Shown here in pieces: positions 1 through 8,064 of a stretch of 64,000 nt of DNA. Origin of the DNA: Planctomycetota bacterium. GTDB taxonomy: Bacteria; Planctomycetota; UBA1135; UBA2386. Each line of letters begins with the position of its first letter. The first letter of the stretch is position 1. A program made the translations under genes and the position numbers. The stretch covers positions 310,001-374,000 of the forward strand of contig JACKHZ010000011.1 of NCBI GenBank assembly GCA_020638735.1, read 5' to 3'. The notes under the pieces were generated by a model, which made no database searches, was not told the DNA's origin, and saw nothing but the letters and a program-made list of their open reading frames with translations.

Positions 1-2
1 GC

Positions 3-2204
3 GCGCTGGCCGGCGGGTTGTGGGACTGCGGGCTGAAGGAGCAGGCCGTCACCGCGCTCGAGCGCGGCCTGCAGCGACACCCGCGTGATCACGCGCTGGC
101 GCTGGTGCTGGGCATCAAGCTCGGCACGCTGCCGGCGCCGCGGCACGAGCTGGCGGCGGCGGCGCTGCGCACCGCGCGGGCGATCGCCCCGAGCGCGCAG
201 GTGGACCTCGTGCTCGCCAACCATCTCGCGCGTTCGGGCGAGGTGCAGCAGGCCGAGGCGCTGCTGCGCCAGCTGCTCGCCGAGCACCCCGACATGTCCG
301 GCGCGCACAACGGGCTCGGCGTGCTGTACCTCGAACAACGCCGTTGGGACGAAGCGGCGGCGTGCTTCGAGCAGGCGCTGCGGGTCGGTGAGCCGGCTCC
401 GGCCGTGTTGACCAACATCGGCAACGTGTACTTCGGCCGGCGGGACCATGACGCGGCCGTGGGCTACTTCCATCGGGCACTCGAAATCGACCCGGACTAC
501 GTCAACGGCCTGAGCAACCTGGCGACTTCGCTGCGCATCCTGAACCGCAACGACGAAGCGATGGCGGCGGCGCAAAAGGCCTGCGAGCTCGACCCGCAGC
601 ACCCCTCCGCCCTGGTCGAGCTGGCCAACCAGATGGAGCTTCATCGGCGACCCGAAGAGGCGCAGCGTCTCTTCGAACGCGCGATCGAGCTGTCCCCGCG
701 CAATGCGGCGGCGTTGGTCGGCATGGGGCTGCGCCTGCGCCGCCGCGGCGAGTTCGACGCGGCGCTCGGCTTCTACCGACGCGCCGTCGAGGCCGATCCC
801 GACGAGCCGGTCACGCACGACAACATCGCCATGCTGCTCGGCGACCTCGGCCGCGGGCAGGAAGGGCTCGACTACCTCGCCGGCGTGCTGCCGGGGTTGC
901 GCGACGCGGTCGGTCACGAGATGGCGCGCGCGGCGTGCTACCGCAGCCTCGGGCGGCTGCCCGAAGCGGAGGCGGCGCTGCGCGCCGGCACCGAGCGCTT
1001 CCCGGGCGAGCATTCGGTGTGGTTCCAGCTGGCGCAGGCGGTCGGTGACCAGGGGCGGCCCGAGGAGGCGATCGGCTACCTGCTGCGCGCGCAGGAGCTC
1101 GGCAACGACAGCGCCGTGCTGCACAGCAACCTGGCGGCCAGCTTCGCGGCGACCGGCGACGCGGCGAAGGCGCTCGAACACGCCCGCGTCGCCGTCGAGC
1201 GCGACCCCGGGCACGCGCCTTCGCGCTTCAACCTGGCGCAGAACCTGCTGCGCAAGGGCGCGCGGGTCGAGGGGCTCGAGAACCTGCGCGAGGCGCGGCG
1301 GCTGTGGTCCCTGGACGGCTCGACCTACGGCAAGCTGTGGTACGGTCGATCGACGACGATGCTCGCCGGGTTGTTGGAGATGTTCGGCGACACGGAGGGC
1401 GCACGCGACGCGCTCGCCGAGGCGCTGGAGACGATCCCCGGCGACCTCGAAGTGCGCATCAACTATGCCAACACGCTGAGCAAGCTGAAGCAGGCCTACG
1501 CCGCGCAGCGGCAGTACGAGCGCATCCTCACCGAGGATCCGGACCACGCCGTGGCCTGGATGAACCTGGCGGCGCGGTTGTCGGACAGCGGGAAGGGCAA
1601 GCAGGCGCTGGGCGCCGCCCATCGCGCCGAGGAGCTGTTCGCCGCCGACGACAGCTCGTTCGCGCGCATGTGGCGCGGCCGCGCGCGGCGCCTGGCGGAG
1701 CGGCTCGACAAGTTCCTCGAGACGAGCCGTGAGAACCTGCCGGTGGCGCGTGGCGAGCGGGAGGCGGGCTCCGCCGCGGATCTGGTCGCGGCCGCAACCG
1801 GCGCGTACGCGCTGGAGGACTACGTGGCCTCGATGAGTGGCTGGCAGGCGTTGTTCGAGCGCTGGCCCGAGACCCGGGACGAGGATCCGTATGCCTTCAG
1901 CGCTGCGTGCGCGGCGACGCTGGCGATGCGCGGCGACGACGCCACGCCGGACGAGCGCGCTGCGCGGCGGGCGCTGGCGCTCGGGTGGTTGCGCGCGGAC
2001 CTCTCGCGCATCGCCGCCATGCCGGTCGACACCGGGGAGCAGCGAGGCACCGTCCGGGAACACCTCCAGCGCTTCGTCGACGACCCGGACCTCGTCGCGG
2101 TGCGCGGCGACGAGCAGCTGGCGCGCATGCCGGTCGAACAGGTCGACGGTTGGCGGGAGTTGTGGGGTGAAGTGCAGCGGCGACTCGCGGCGCTCGGCGA
2201 GTAG
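3..2204 (+). CDS. TPR-repeat protein, 5' end outside window
   Basis: Tetratricopeptide-repeat protein. The frame is open to the left edge, so the N-terminus is missing. Most of the visible 734 residues are degenerate 34-residue helical repeats with the usual small and aromatic spacing, for example A-x-x-x-F-x-x-A-L at about 350-470 and 670-780 nt. No signal peptide, catalytic motif or membrane segment is visible in this part. TPR arrays are protein-interaction scaffolds, so the partner and pathway cannot be read from the sequence. The last 190 residues lose the repeat regularity. The stop lies 4 nt before the ATG of the downstream exonuclease gene, so the two are probably cotranscribed. Confidence 0.85.
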   Translation, partial: ALAGGLWDCGLKEQAVTALERGLQRHPRDHALALVLGIKLGTLPAPRHELAAAALRTARAIAPSAQVDLVLANHLARSGEVQQAEALLRQLLAEHPDMSGAHNGLGVLYLEQRRWDEAAACFEQALRVGEPAPAVLTNIGNVYFGRRDHDAAVGYFHRALEIDPDYVNGLSNLATSLRILNRNDEAMAAAQKACELDPQHPSALVELANQMELHRRPEEAQRLFERAIELSPRNAAALVGMGLRLRRRGEFDAALGFYRRAVEADPDEPVTHDNIAMLLGDLGRGQEGLDYLAGVLPGLRDAVGHEMARAACYRSLGRLPEAEAALRAGTERFPGEHSVWFQLAQAVGDQGRPEEAIGYLLRAQELGNDSAVLHSNLAASFAATGDAAKALEHARVAVERDPGHAPSRFNLAQNLLRKGARVEGLENLREARRLWSLDGSTYGKLWYGRSTTMLAGLLEMFGDTEGARDALAEALETIPGDLEVRINYANTLSKLKQAYAAQRQYERILTEDPDHAVAWMNLAARLSDSGKGKQALGAAHRAEELFAADDSSFARMWRGRARRLAERLDKFLETSRENLPVARGEREAGSAADLVAAATGAYALEDYVASMSGWQALFERWPETRDEDPYAFSAACAATLAMRGDDATPDERAARRALALGWLRADLSRIAAMPVDTGEQRGTVREHLQRFVDDPDLVAVRGDEQLARMPVEQVDGWRELWGEVQRRLAALGE

Positions 2205-2208
2205 CGTG

Positions 2209-3090
2209 ATGGCCGTGAACGTGCACCTGCTCGACGGGACCTACGAGCTGTTCCGCAGCTACTTCGGCGCGCCGTCGGCGACGGCGCCGGCCGACGGGCC
2301 CTACGCCGGCCGCGAGGTCGGCGCGGTGCGCGGGCTGCTGGCGAGCTTCGGCGCGCTGCTGCGTGACGGACACACGTCGCACGTCGCGGTCGCCTTCGAC
2401 ACCGTCATCGAGTCGTTCCGCAACCAGCTGTTCGCCGGCTACAAGACCGGCGAGGGCATGCCGGAGGACCTGTGGGCGCAGTTCCCGATCGCCGAACGCG
2501 CAGTCCAGGCGCTCGGCTGCGTGGTCTGGCCGATGGTGGAGTTCGAGGCCGACGACGGGCTCGCGTCGGGCGCCGTGCGCTTCGCCGCCGAAGCCGAGGT
2601 CGAGCGCGTCTACGTCTGCACGCCGGACAAGGACCTGGCGCAGATGGTCGGCGGCAAGGTCGTGCAGCTCGATCGCAAGCAGAAGAAGCTGTTCGACGAG
2701 GACGCGGTCTACGAGAAGTTCGGCGTGCCGCCGGCGTCGATCCCCGATTGGCTGGCGCTGGTCGGCGACGCGCAGGACGGCATCCCGGGCATCCCGAAGT
2801 GGGGCGCCAAGTCGGCGGCGCAGGTGCTGGTCGCCTACGAGCACCTCGATCGCATTCCGGCCGACGCGGCCGATTGGCAGGTGCAGGTGCGAGGCGCCAA
2901 GACGCTCGCCGACAACCTCGCCGCGCAGCGCGACGACGCGCTGCTGTATCGGCGGCTGGCGACGCTGCGCACCGACGTGCCGATCCGCGAGACGCTCGAC
3001 GAGCTGCGCTGGCGCGGGCCGACCGACGACCTGGCGCCGCTGTGCCGCGAGCTCGGCTACGAACGCCTGCTCGAGCGCTTCGGCGGTTAG
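2209..3090 (+). CDS. 5'-3' exonuclease (FEN / PolI N-terminal type)
   Basis: Stand-alone 5'-3' exonuclease of 293 aa, like the N-terminal domain of DNA polymerase I. It would remove RNA primers or flaps in replication and repair. Acidic metal-ligand positions are visible: D9 (LLDG), D64 (AFD), the E111-x-E-x-DD116 cluster, D140 and D142 (TPDKD), then D187 and D190 in GDAQDGIPG, which begins the helix-3-turn-helix DNA-binding region. Length matches the family and no polymerase domain follows. ATG2209 is chosen because it begins the conserved LLDG strand; GTG2206, directly before it in frame, is an alternative. The stop overlaps the stop of the convergent lipoprotein gene by 3-4 nt. Confidence 0.9.
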   Translation: MAVNVHLLDGTYELFRSYFGAPSATAPADGPYAGREVGAVRGLLASFGALLRDGHTSHVAVAFDTVIESFRNQLFAGYKTGEGMPEDLWAQFPIAERAVQALGCVVWPMVEFEADDGLASGAVRFAAEAEVERVYVCTPDKDLAQMVGGKVVQLDRKQKKLFDEDAVYEKFGVPPASIPDWLALVGDAQDGIPGIPKWGAKSAAQVLVAYEHLDRIPADAADWQVQVRGAKTLADNLAAQRDDALLYRRLATLRTDVPIRETLDELRWRGPTDDLAPLCRELGYERLLERFGG

Positions 3091-3644
3091 CGTTCGTCGC
3101 CGGTGAGCTCGGCCGCGGCGCGCTGCAGCTTCTTCAGCGTGCCGACCGAGAAGCCGCGGTCGTGGAAGAAGCGCACCCTGCCGTCGGCGCCGAGCAGCAG
3201 GACCCGGCCGGTCAGGCCGTCCTCGTTGCCGGTGAAGGCCGCGATCGCCTCGGCGTCGTCGTAGACCGTCACCACAGCGGCCCAGTCCTCGCTCGGGATG
3301 CCGCGCCGCATGCCGCCGTCGATGGTGCCCGACAGCAGGCCAGGCACCAGCCCGGGCAGCGTCGGCACCTCGAACGTGCGCACCCGCCAGTCGCTGGCGT
3401 CGAGCGCCAGCAGCCATCGGTCGAGGTCGAACTGCGCGTCCTGGTCGTAGCCGATCAGCAGCAGCTGGGGCTCGGGCAGCGGCAGCTGCACCGGCTGGCC
3501 GGCCAGCGACGTGCCGCGCACCGCGGGGAAGACCTCGCCGGTCGGCATGCGGCGCGGCCACGTCGTCTGGCACGACGTCGACACGACGGCGGTGGCCGTC
3601 AGCAGGGGCAGCGACCACAGCAGGGACAGGGTGCGTCGGCGCAT
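3087..3644 (-). CDS. Lipoprotein with possible thioredoxin-like fold
   Basis: Predicted lipoprotein of 185 aa. It starts MRRRTLSLLWSLPLL and has a lipobox-like V-S-T-S-C about 30 residues in, so it is probably exported and lipidated. The rest alternates beta (LLLIGYD, RVRTFEVP, AAVVTVYDD, GRVLLLGADGRVRFF) with helices in an order reminiscent of thioredoxin-like or peroxiredoxin folds, but there is no CxxC and no obvious redox cysteine. Function is unknown. The start at 3644 is preferred because it gives a clean signal sequence; the frame runs on to 3719 but would put 25 non-signal residues in front. It is divergent from the gene at 3722. Confidence 0.65.
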   Translation of the reverse strand: MRRRTLSLLWSLPLLTATAVVSTSCQTTWPRRMPTGEVFPAVRGTSLAGQPVQLPLPEPQLLLIGYDQDAQFDLDRWLLALDASDWRVRTFEVPTLPGLVPGLLSGTIDGGMRRGIPSEDWAAVVTVYDDAEAIAAFTGNEDGLTGRVLLLGADGRVRFFHDRGFSVGTLKKLQRAAAELTGDER

Positions 3645-3721
3645 GGCGCCGCCTTCGCCGCAACGAGGTCCGCGGATGCAGCTGCCGCACCCGGTCAGGA
3701 CCGCTATCCTGCGCCGCACCG

Positions 3722-5881
3722 ATGCCGAGCAACTTCCACCGTTCGTCGTTCGCGATCGCCCGGGCCGCCACCGCGCTGTGGCTCGTCGGCAGCAGCCTGT
3801 TCGCCCAGCAGCAGGCGTGGGACCGCGCCGCGATCGACGGCTTCGTCACGGCGCAGCGGCAGCGCACGCTCGACGCCGCGGCGCAGAAGGGCCTGCCGCT
3901 GCCGGCCGACTTCGTCGCCTGGGTCGATCTGGACCCGCTGCGCCAGCGCGCGGTCTACGGCTGCCGCAAGGACCCGCTCCCGGTGCTGCTCGGGCTGCGG
4001 TCGCTGGAGATCGAGCTCGGCGAACCGCTGGTGCGCCAGGACTACCCGCAGCTGGCGTTGGCGTTCGCGATGCAGGGCTCGTACCGCGTGCCGAGCAAGA
4101 AGGCTTCGGGCTGGAACGACGGCGACGACGGCGGCCCCGGCGAACGGCCGCTGCCGGACGTGTCGCCGCGCCAGCCGGCGACGTTGGTGATCCCTGGCGA
4201 TCCGCGCGTGCCGGTCGACACCAAGGCCAAGGACCGCGCGCTCGACGTCGACGACCACGTGATCAACTTCCTCGAGGACCACGCGCCGATCGAGGTCGAG
4301 GTCACGCAGAAGGAGCTGCCGCCGCTCGAATACGACGACAAGGGCGTGGCCAAGCCGCGCGGCAAGGCGGTGGCGGTGACCAAGAAGGTCGCCCGCCCGC
4401 TGGTCGGCGCCGACGTCATCGCCGACCCGGCGCTGCAGCTGGAGTTCAACCAATACATGGCGGGCCACGGCCACGCCGACGTCAAGCTCGAGTGCGGCGA
4501 CCACGTCGTGCACTGGAAGAGCAGCGAGGCGGTGCACGACAAGGCGCAGCGCGAGCGCATCGCCGCGGCGCACGAGCTGTTCCACCGCGCCTACCGCAAC
4601 AAGGGCCGCATGCCGGCCGAACGCGACCGCGCGCCGAGCCAGGCCGAGTCGTTCCTGTGGTTCGTGCGCAACGATCGCGAGCCGCTGAACCTCGCCCAGC
4701 AGCAGGCGCTGAAGACCGCGCGCTTCCCGCTGTCGGCGCCGTGGCCGCTGCTGCTGATGTTGGTCGCCGACGACCAGCCGCTGCGCGAACGCGAGGACAT
4801 CTGGCGGCAGTTCCGCGACGACGCGGTGTTCCGCACCTACGGCGAGTACATCGGCGGCATCGCGCAGCAGTTCGACATGCAGTCGGCGCGCCGGGTCAGT
4901 CCGTACGCGTTCAGCTACGGCTCGATCCAGATGATGTGGAAGGACGGCGGCGTCTGCGGAACGATGGGCAACATCGGCGCGCGCACCTACCGCATCGCCG
5001 GCGTGCCGTCGTCGACGGCCGGGCAGCCCGGGCACTGCGCGATCGTGCGCATGGAGTACGAGCCGAAGGACGGCAGCTATCGCTGCGTCGGCGGCCAGTA
5101 CGCGACGGGCGGCGACGAGGTGACGACCGTGCACGCCGGGTGGAACTTCGACGACGACGGCGGCCGCCGGCCGATGGTGTTCTGGCAGACGGTCGCGCGC
5201 GGTGTGTCGCGCGACGTCGGTGGGTTCGTCGACGGGCTGGTGCTGCGGCGCATGTGGGACGCTGCCTCTCCCGAGGTGAAGGCTGCCGGCGGCGAAGCGT
5301 TCGCCAGGGCGGCGCTGCAGCGCGACCCGTTCGCGCTGGCGGCGGTGCTCGGCGCGATCGACGCGGCGCCGAGCGCCGCGCAGGCGCTGGTGATCGGCGA
5401 GGTGTTCGCCGAGGTGGTGCCCGACGGCAAGGAGCTGCAGCTCTACCGCGACACCGTGCGCGACCTCGTGCACGCGCGGGTGCTCGCGCTGCCGGCGCCG
5501 CAGGGCAAGACCGCGGCGCTGGAGCTCGCCAGGCGCCTCGAACACGACGGCTGTGAGAACGCCGCGCTGCTGGCGCGCACCTGGCGCGGCATCGGCGGCG
5601 ACGCCGAGTTCACGCAGCGCTGCGTCGCCGCGGTACAGCGCTACGTCGCGTCGCCGGAGCGAACGGCCGACAAGCGCGCTTCGGCCGAGTTCGCCAGGCT
5701 CGTGCAGGGCTTCGAACACGCGGTCAAGGGCAAGGGCCAGAGGCGCGACTGGGCGGCGACGATGCTGGATGCCTTCGCCGGCCACGAGGCGCTACGCGTC
5801 AGGAAGAAGGTCTCGCTCGACCCGGCCGTCGCCGCGCTGTGCAAGACCGCCGGCCGCGAGCCGCCCCAGGTCAGCAAGTGA
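3722..5881 (+). CDS. Secreted protein with possible transglutaminase-like core
   Basis: Exported 719-aa protein. It has a signal peptide (hydrophobic ATALWLVGSSLFA, likely cut before QQQ). A central segment has G-G-V-C-G with Cys412, an intervening R-x-x-G-V-P-S-S, then G-H-C with His438 and later a W-N-F-D-D-D stretch. That order (Cys, strand, His, Asp) resembles a transglutaminase/papain-like core, but the match is by eye only. The flanks are helical and unassigned. A TATCCT hexamer lies 11 nt upstream of the ATG, which would give a very short leader. It converges with the gene at 5901. Substrate and role are unknown. Confidence 0.7.
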   Translation: MPSNFHRSSFAIARAATALWLVGSSLFAQQQAWDRAAIDGFVTAQRQRTLDAAAQKGLPLPADFVAWVDLDPLRQRAVYGCRKDPLPVLLGLRSLEIELGEPLVRQDYPQLALAFAMQGSYRVPSKKASGWNDGDDGGPGERPLPDVSPRQPATLVIPGDPRVPVDTKAKDRALDVDDHVINFLEDHAPIEVEVTQKELPPLEYDDKGVAKPRGKAVAVTKKVARPLVGADVIADPALQLEFNQYMAGHGHADVKLECGDHVVHWKSSEAVHDKAQRERIAAAHELFHRAYRNKGRMPAERDRAPSQAESFLWFVRNDREPLNLAQQQALKTARFPLSAPWPLLLMLVADDQPLREREDIWRQFRDDAVFRTYGEYIGGIAQQFDMQSARRVSPYAFSYGSIQMMWKDGGVCGTMGNIGARTYRIAGVPSSTAGQPGHCAIVRMEYEPKDGSYRCVGGQYATGGDEVTTVHAGWNFDDDGGRRPMVFWQTVARGVSRDVGGFVDGLVLRRMWDAASPEVKAAGGEAFARAALQRDPFALAAVLGAIDAAPSAAQALVIGEVFAEVVPDGKELQLYRDTVRDLVHARVLALPAPQGKTAALELARRLEHDGCENAALLARTWRGIGGDAEFTQRCVAAVQRYVASPERTADKRASAEFARLVQGFEHAVKGKGQRRDWAATMLDAFAGHEALRVRKKVSLDPAVAALCKTAGREPPQVSK

Positions 5882-5900
5882 CGCGCGGCGGTGATATGCG

Positions 5901-6809
5901 TCAGCGGTAGATCGCCGCCGCCTGCTGGGAGTATTCGCCGAGCACGGTCGCGAACCTGGCCCACAGATCGTCGCGTTCTGCGTCGGTCAGCGCGTTTCGC
6001 GCGTGGAAGAACGCCAACAGCGCCGCCCAGGCCTCGGTCGCGAGCGCCTCGTACTCGCCGTCCAGCATCGCCGTGCAGAACCCCGGCAGGTCCTGGTAGC
6101 GCGCGGCATACCAGGTCCCGCCGTTGACAATCGTCGTCACCTTGTAGTCGGTGTGTTCGAACAGGGCGTTGGACAGGCGATTGCGGAACTCCATCAGGAA
6201 GCCGGGCTGGTCGCGCCAGTCGGGCTGCTCGACCAGGGTCGGGTGCAGGCGACGCCAGGAGCGTTCGACCACCCGGAGCGTGCGCCGGTAGACCTCGGGA
6301 TGTAGCGACGCATCGAGCTGTGGCAGGCGACCAGCAGCGATCAGCGCATGCATCTCGCGTCCCTGCTCCGCGTAGCGACGCCCGAGCGTCTGGCGAGCCT
6401 TCGCCTCCAGGCGCTCGAGTTCGGTGCGAAGGCCAGTGGTGGCCTCGGTCGCGATCGGTACGCAGCGCGGGTTCAACTGCAGCGACTGCAACGCGCGCGG
6501 GACGTCGAGCAGGTCCACGCCGTCGGCGCAGCGCATCAGCACGTCGTAGTCGATGCAGCCGGTGCCTGTCGCCGTCAACGACGCCGACGCCGGCGGAGCA
6601 CCTGCCAAGGTCGGAGTGCCAGTCGGGGGCAAGGACAGCGGGGAGGCGGGCGTCGCCGCACTCGAGGTCGCTGCCGCAGCCGCAGCGGTTGGCCGCGGCG
6701 GTTCGACGCGGGCCGGGTCGGGCAGTCGGGGCTGCGCAGCGCAGCGGCCGAAGTACAGGAGCGCGCAGCCGACGAGCAGACCGATGAGGAGAAGGTGGCT
6801 GCGGCGCAT
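5901..6809 (-). CDS. Membrane-anchored protein of unknown function
   Basis: Unrecognised 302-aa protein. It starts MRRSHLLLIGLLVGCALLYF, a single N-terminal membrane anchor or uncleaved signal; a lipoprotein reading at C15 is less convincing. An Ala/Pro/Thr-rich low-complexity linker follows to about residue 80, then a mostly helical domain with repeated W and R residues. Four Cys residues are scattered through the domain. The start is supported by a strong AAGGAG ribosome-binding site 6 nt before the ATG and by a promoter-like TTGCGC-N16-GATAAT just upstream. The longer frame to 6995 would run into the methyltransferase gene and is rejected. Confidence 0.75.
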   Translation of the reverse strand: MRRSHLLLIGLLVGCALLYFGRCAAQPRLPDPARVEPPRPTAAAAAATSSAATPASPLSLPPTGTPTLAGAPPASASLTATGTGCIDYDVLMRCADGVDLLDVPRALQSLQLNPRCVPIATEATTGLRTELERLEAKARQTLGRRYAEQGREMHALIAAGRLPQLDASLHPEVYRRTLRVVERSWRRLHPTLVEQPDWRDQPGFLMEFRNRLSNALFEHTDYKVTTIVNGGTWYAARYQDLPGFCTAMLDGEYEALATEAWAALLAFFHARNALTDAERDDLWARFATVLGEYSQQAAAIYR

Positions 6810-6834
6810 GACGGCTCCTTCGGCCGTGGGCAGG

Positions 6835-6862
6835 ATTATCCCGACCACGGCGAGCCGCGCAA
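6835..6862 (-). promoter_or_regulatory. Predicted sigma70-type promoter for the gene ending at 5901
   Basis: Reading the minus strand, TTGCGC (6862-6857) and GATAAT (6840-6835) are separated by 16 nt. The -10 is followed by an AAGGAG ribosome-binding site and ATG at 6809. It sits immediately beyond the stop of the upstream methyltransferase gene, where a new promoter would be needed. It shares its -35 with other putative promoters in the window. Confidence 0.55.
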
Positions 6863-6864
6863 CC

Positions 6865-8064
6865 TCAGCGCACCTGCAACACCGCCACCTTGAGGTAGCG
6901 CGTCTCCGGGCACTCCAGCGCGAACGGGTGGTCTGAGCCCGCCGAGCGCAGCGCCAGCACGCGCACGTCGCGGCGCGCTGCCGCGCCGGCGTCACGCAGC
7001 ATGCGCACGAAGCGCTCTTCGCTGACGCTGCCGCTGCACGAGCAGGTCACGACGAGGCCTGCGCGCGCGACCTTCTCGAGGCCGAGGCGATTGAGGTCGA
7101 AGTAGCGCTGCAGGCCCTGGTCGATCTCGTCCTTGTGCGCGACCCACTTCGGCGGGTCGAGCACGATCAGGTCGTGACGGCCGGGCTCGGCGTCACGCAG
7201 CATGTCGAACGCGTCGCCGTGCACTGCGTCGAGGCGCACCTTGTTGGCCTTGGCGTTGTCGATGGTGGCGTCGACCATCGCCTCGTCGAGGTCGGCGGCG
7301 ATCACGCTCTTGGCGCCGCCGGCGACGGCGTTCATGGCGAAGCCGCCGCTGTTGCAGCACAGGTCGAGCACGGCGCGGCCCTTGGCGAACTGACGCAGCA
7401 GCAGCCGGTTGTCGCGCTGGTCGGCGAAGAAGCCGGTCTTGTGGCCGGTGCCGGCCTCGACGGCGTACGACAGGCCGTGTTCGCGCACGGTGGTGGTGAC
7501 CACCGCCGGGCGCGGCAGCTTGTCCATGCCCTCGCGCTCGGCCCAGTCCTTGTCCTGCAGCAGCACCAGCCGGCTGTTCTGGTAGTGGCGCAGCAGCCAC
7601 TCGCCGAGCGGCTCGAGCTGTTCCTTCATGCCGAGCGACGCGACCTGGGCGACGATCGCGTTGCCGAGGCGGTCGAGGACCAGGCCCGGAAAGCCGTCGC
7701 CCTCGGCGTGGATCAGTCGCCACGCGTCGGTGACGTCAGCGAGGCGCAGCACCTGTTCGCGCAGCTGGATCGCCTGCTGCAGCGCCTGCTGGAAGTGCTG
7801 GCGCACGTCGTCGACCGGCCGGTCGCAGAACATGCGCAGCGCCAGCTCGGCGCGCGGATTGTAGAAGCCCGTGCCGACGAGGCGGCCGTCGCGGTCGCGC
7901 ACCTTGGCGGGGGTGCCGGCCGGCAGCGGCGTCTCGGGCTTGCCGATCATCTTGCGGTAGAACCACGGATGGCGGCCGTTGACGCGGATCTTGAGCCGCA
8001 GCTCGGGCAGCTTCGCCTTCGGCGACTCGGCGGCGTCACCGCCCGGACCGTGGCGGCGACTCAT
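6865..8064 (-). CDS. rlmI: RlmI-like 23S rRNA (cytosine-C5) methyltransferase
   Basis: SAM-dependent RNA m5C methyltransferase of 399 aa, close in length and architecture to RlmI/YccW, which methylates C1962 of 23S rRNA. The N-terminal PUA-like domain (about 20-85) has the family H-P-W start. The middle has T-G-F-F-x-D-Q-R-x-N-R (210-220). The Rossmann SAM motif is V-L-D-L-C-C-N-S-G-G-F (232-242), then D-P-P-K (303-306) and the T-C-S-C-S strand (340-344) bearing the likely catalytic cysteine. The ATG overlaps the stop of the upstream protease pseudogene (ATGA), so they formed one transcription unit. The exact target base is inferred from family. Confidence 0.87.
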   Translation of the reverse strand: MSRRHGPGGDAAESPKAKLPELRLKIRVNGRHPWFYRKMIGKPETPLPAGTPAKVRDRDGRLVGTGFYNPRAELALRMFCDRPVDDVRQHFQQALQQAIQLREQVLRLADVTDAWRLIHAEGDGFPGLVLDRLGNAIVAQVASLGMKEQLEPLGEWLLRHYQNSRLVLLQDKDWAEREGMDKLPRPAVVTTTVREHGLSYAVEAGTGHKTGFFADQRDNRLLLRQFAKGRAVLDLCCNSGGFAMNAVAGGAKSVIAADLDEAMVDATIDNAKANKVRLDAVHGDAFDMLRDAEPGRHDLIVLDPPKWVAHKDEIDQGLQRYFDLNRLGLEKVARAGLVVTCSCSGSVSEERFVRMLRDAGAAARRDVRVLALRSAGSDHPFALECPETRYLKVAVLQVR

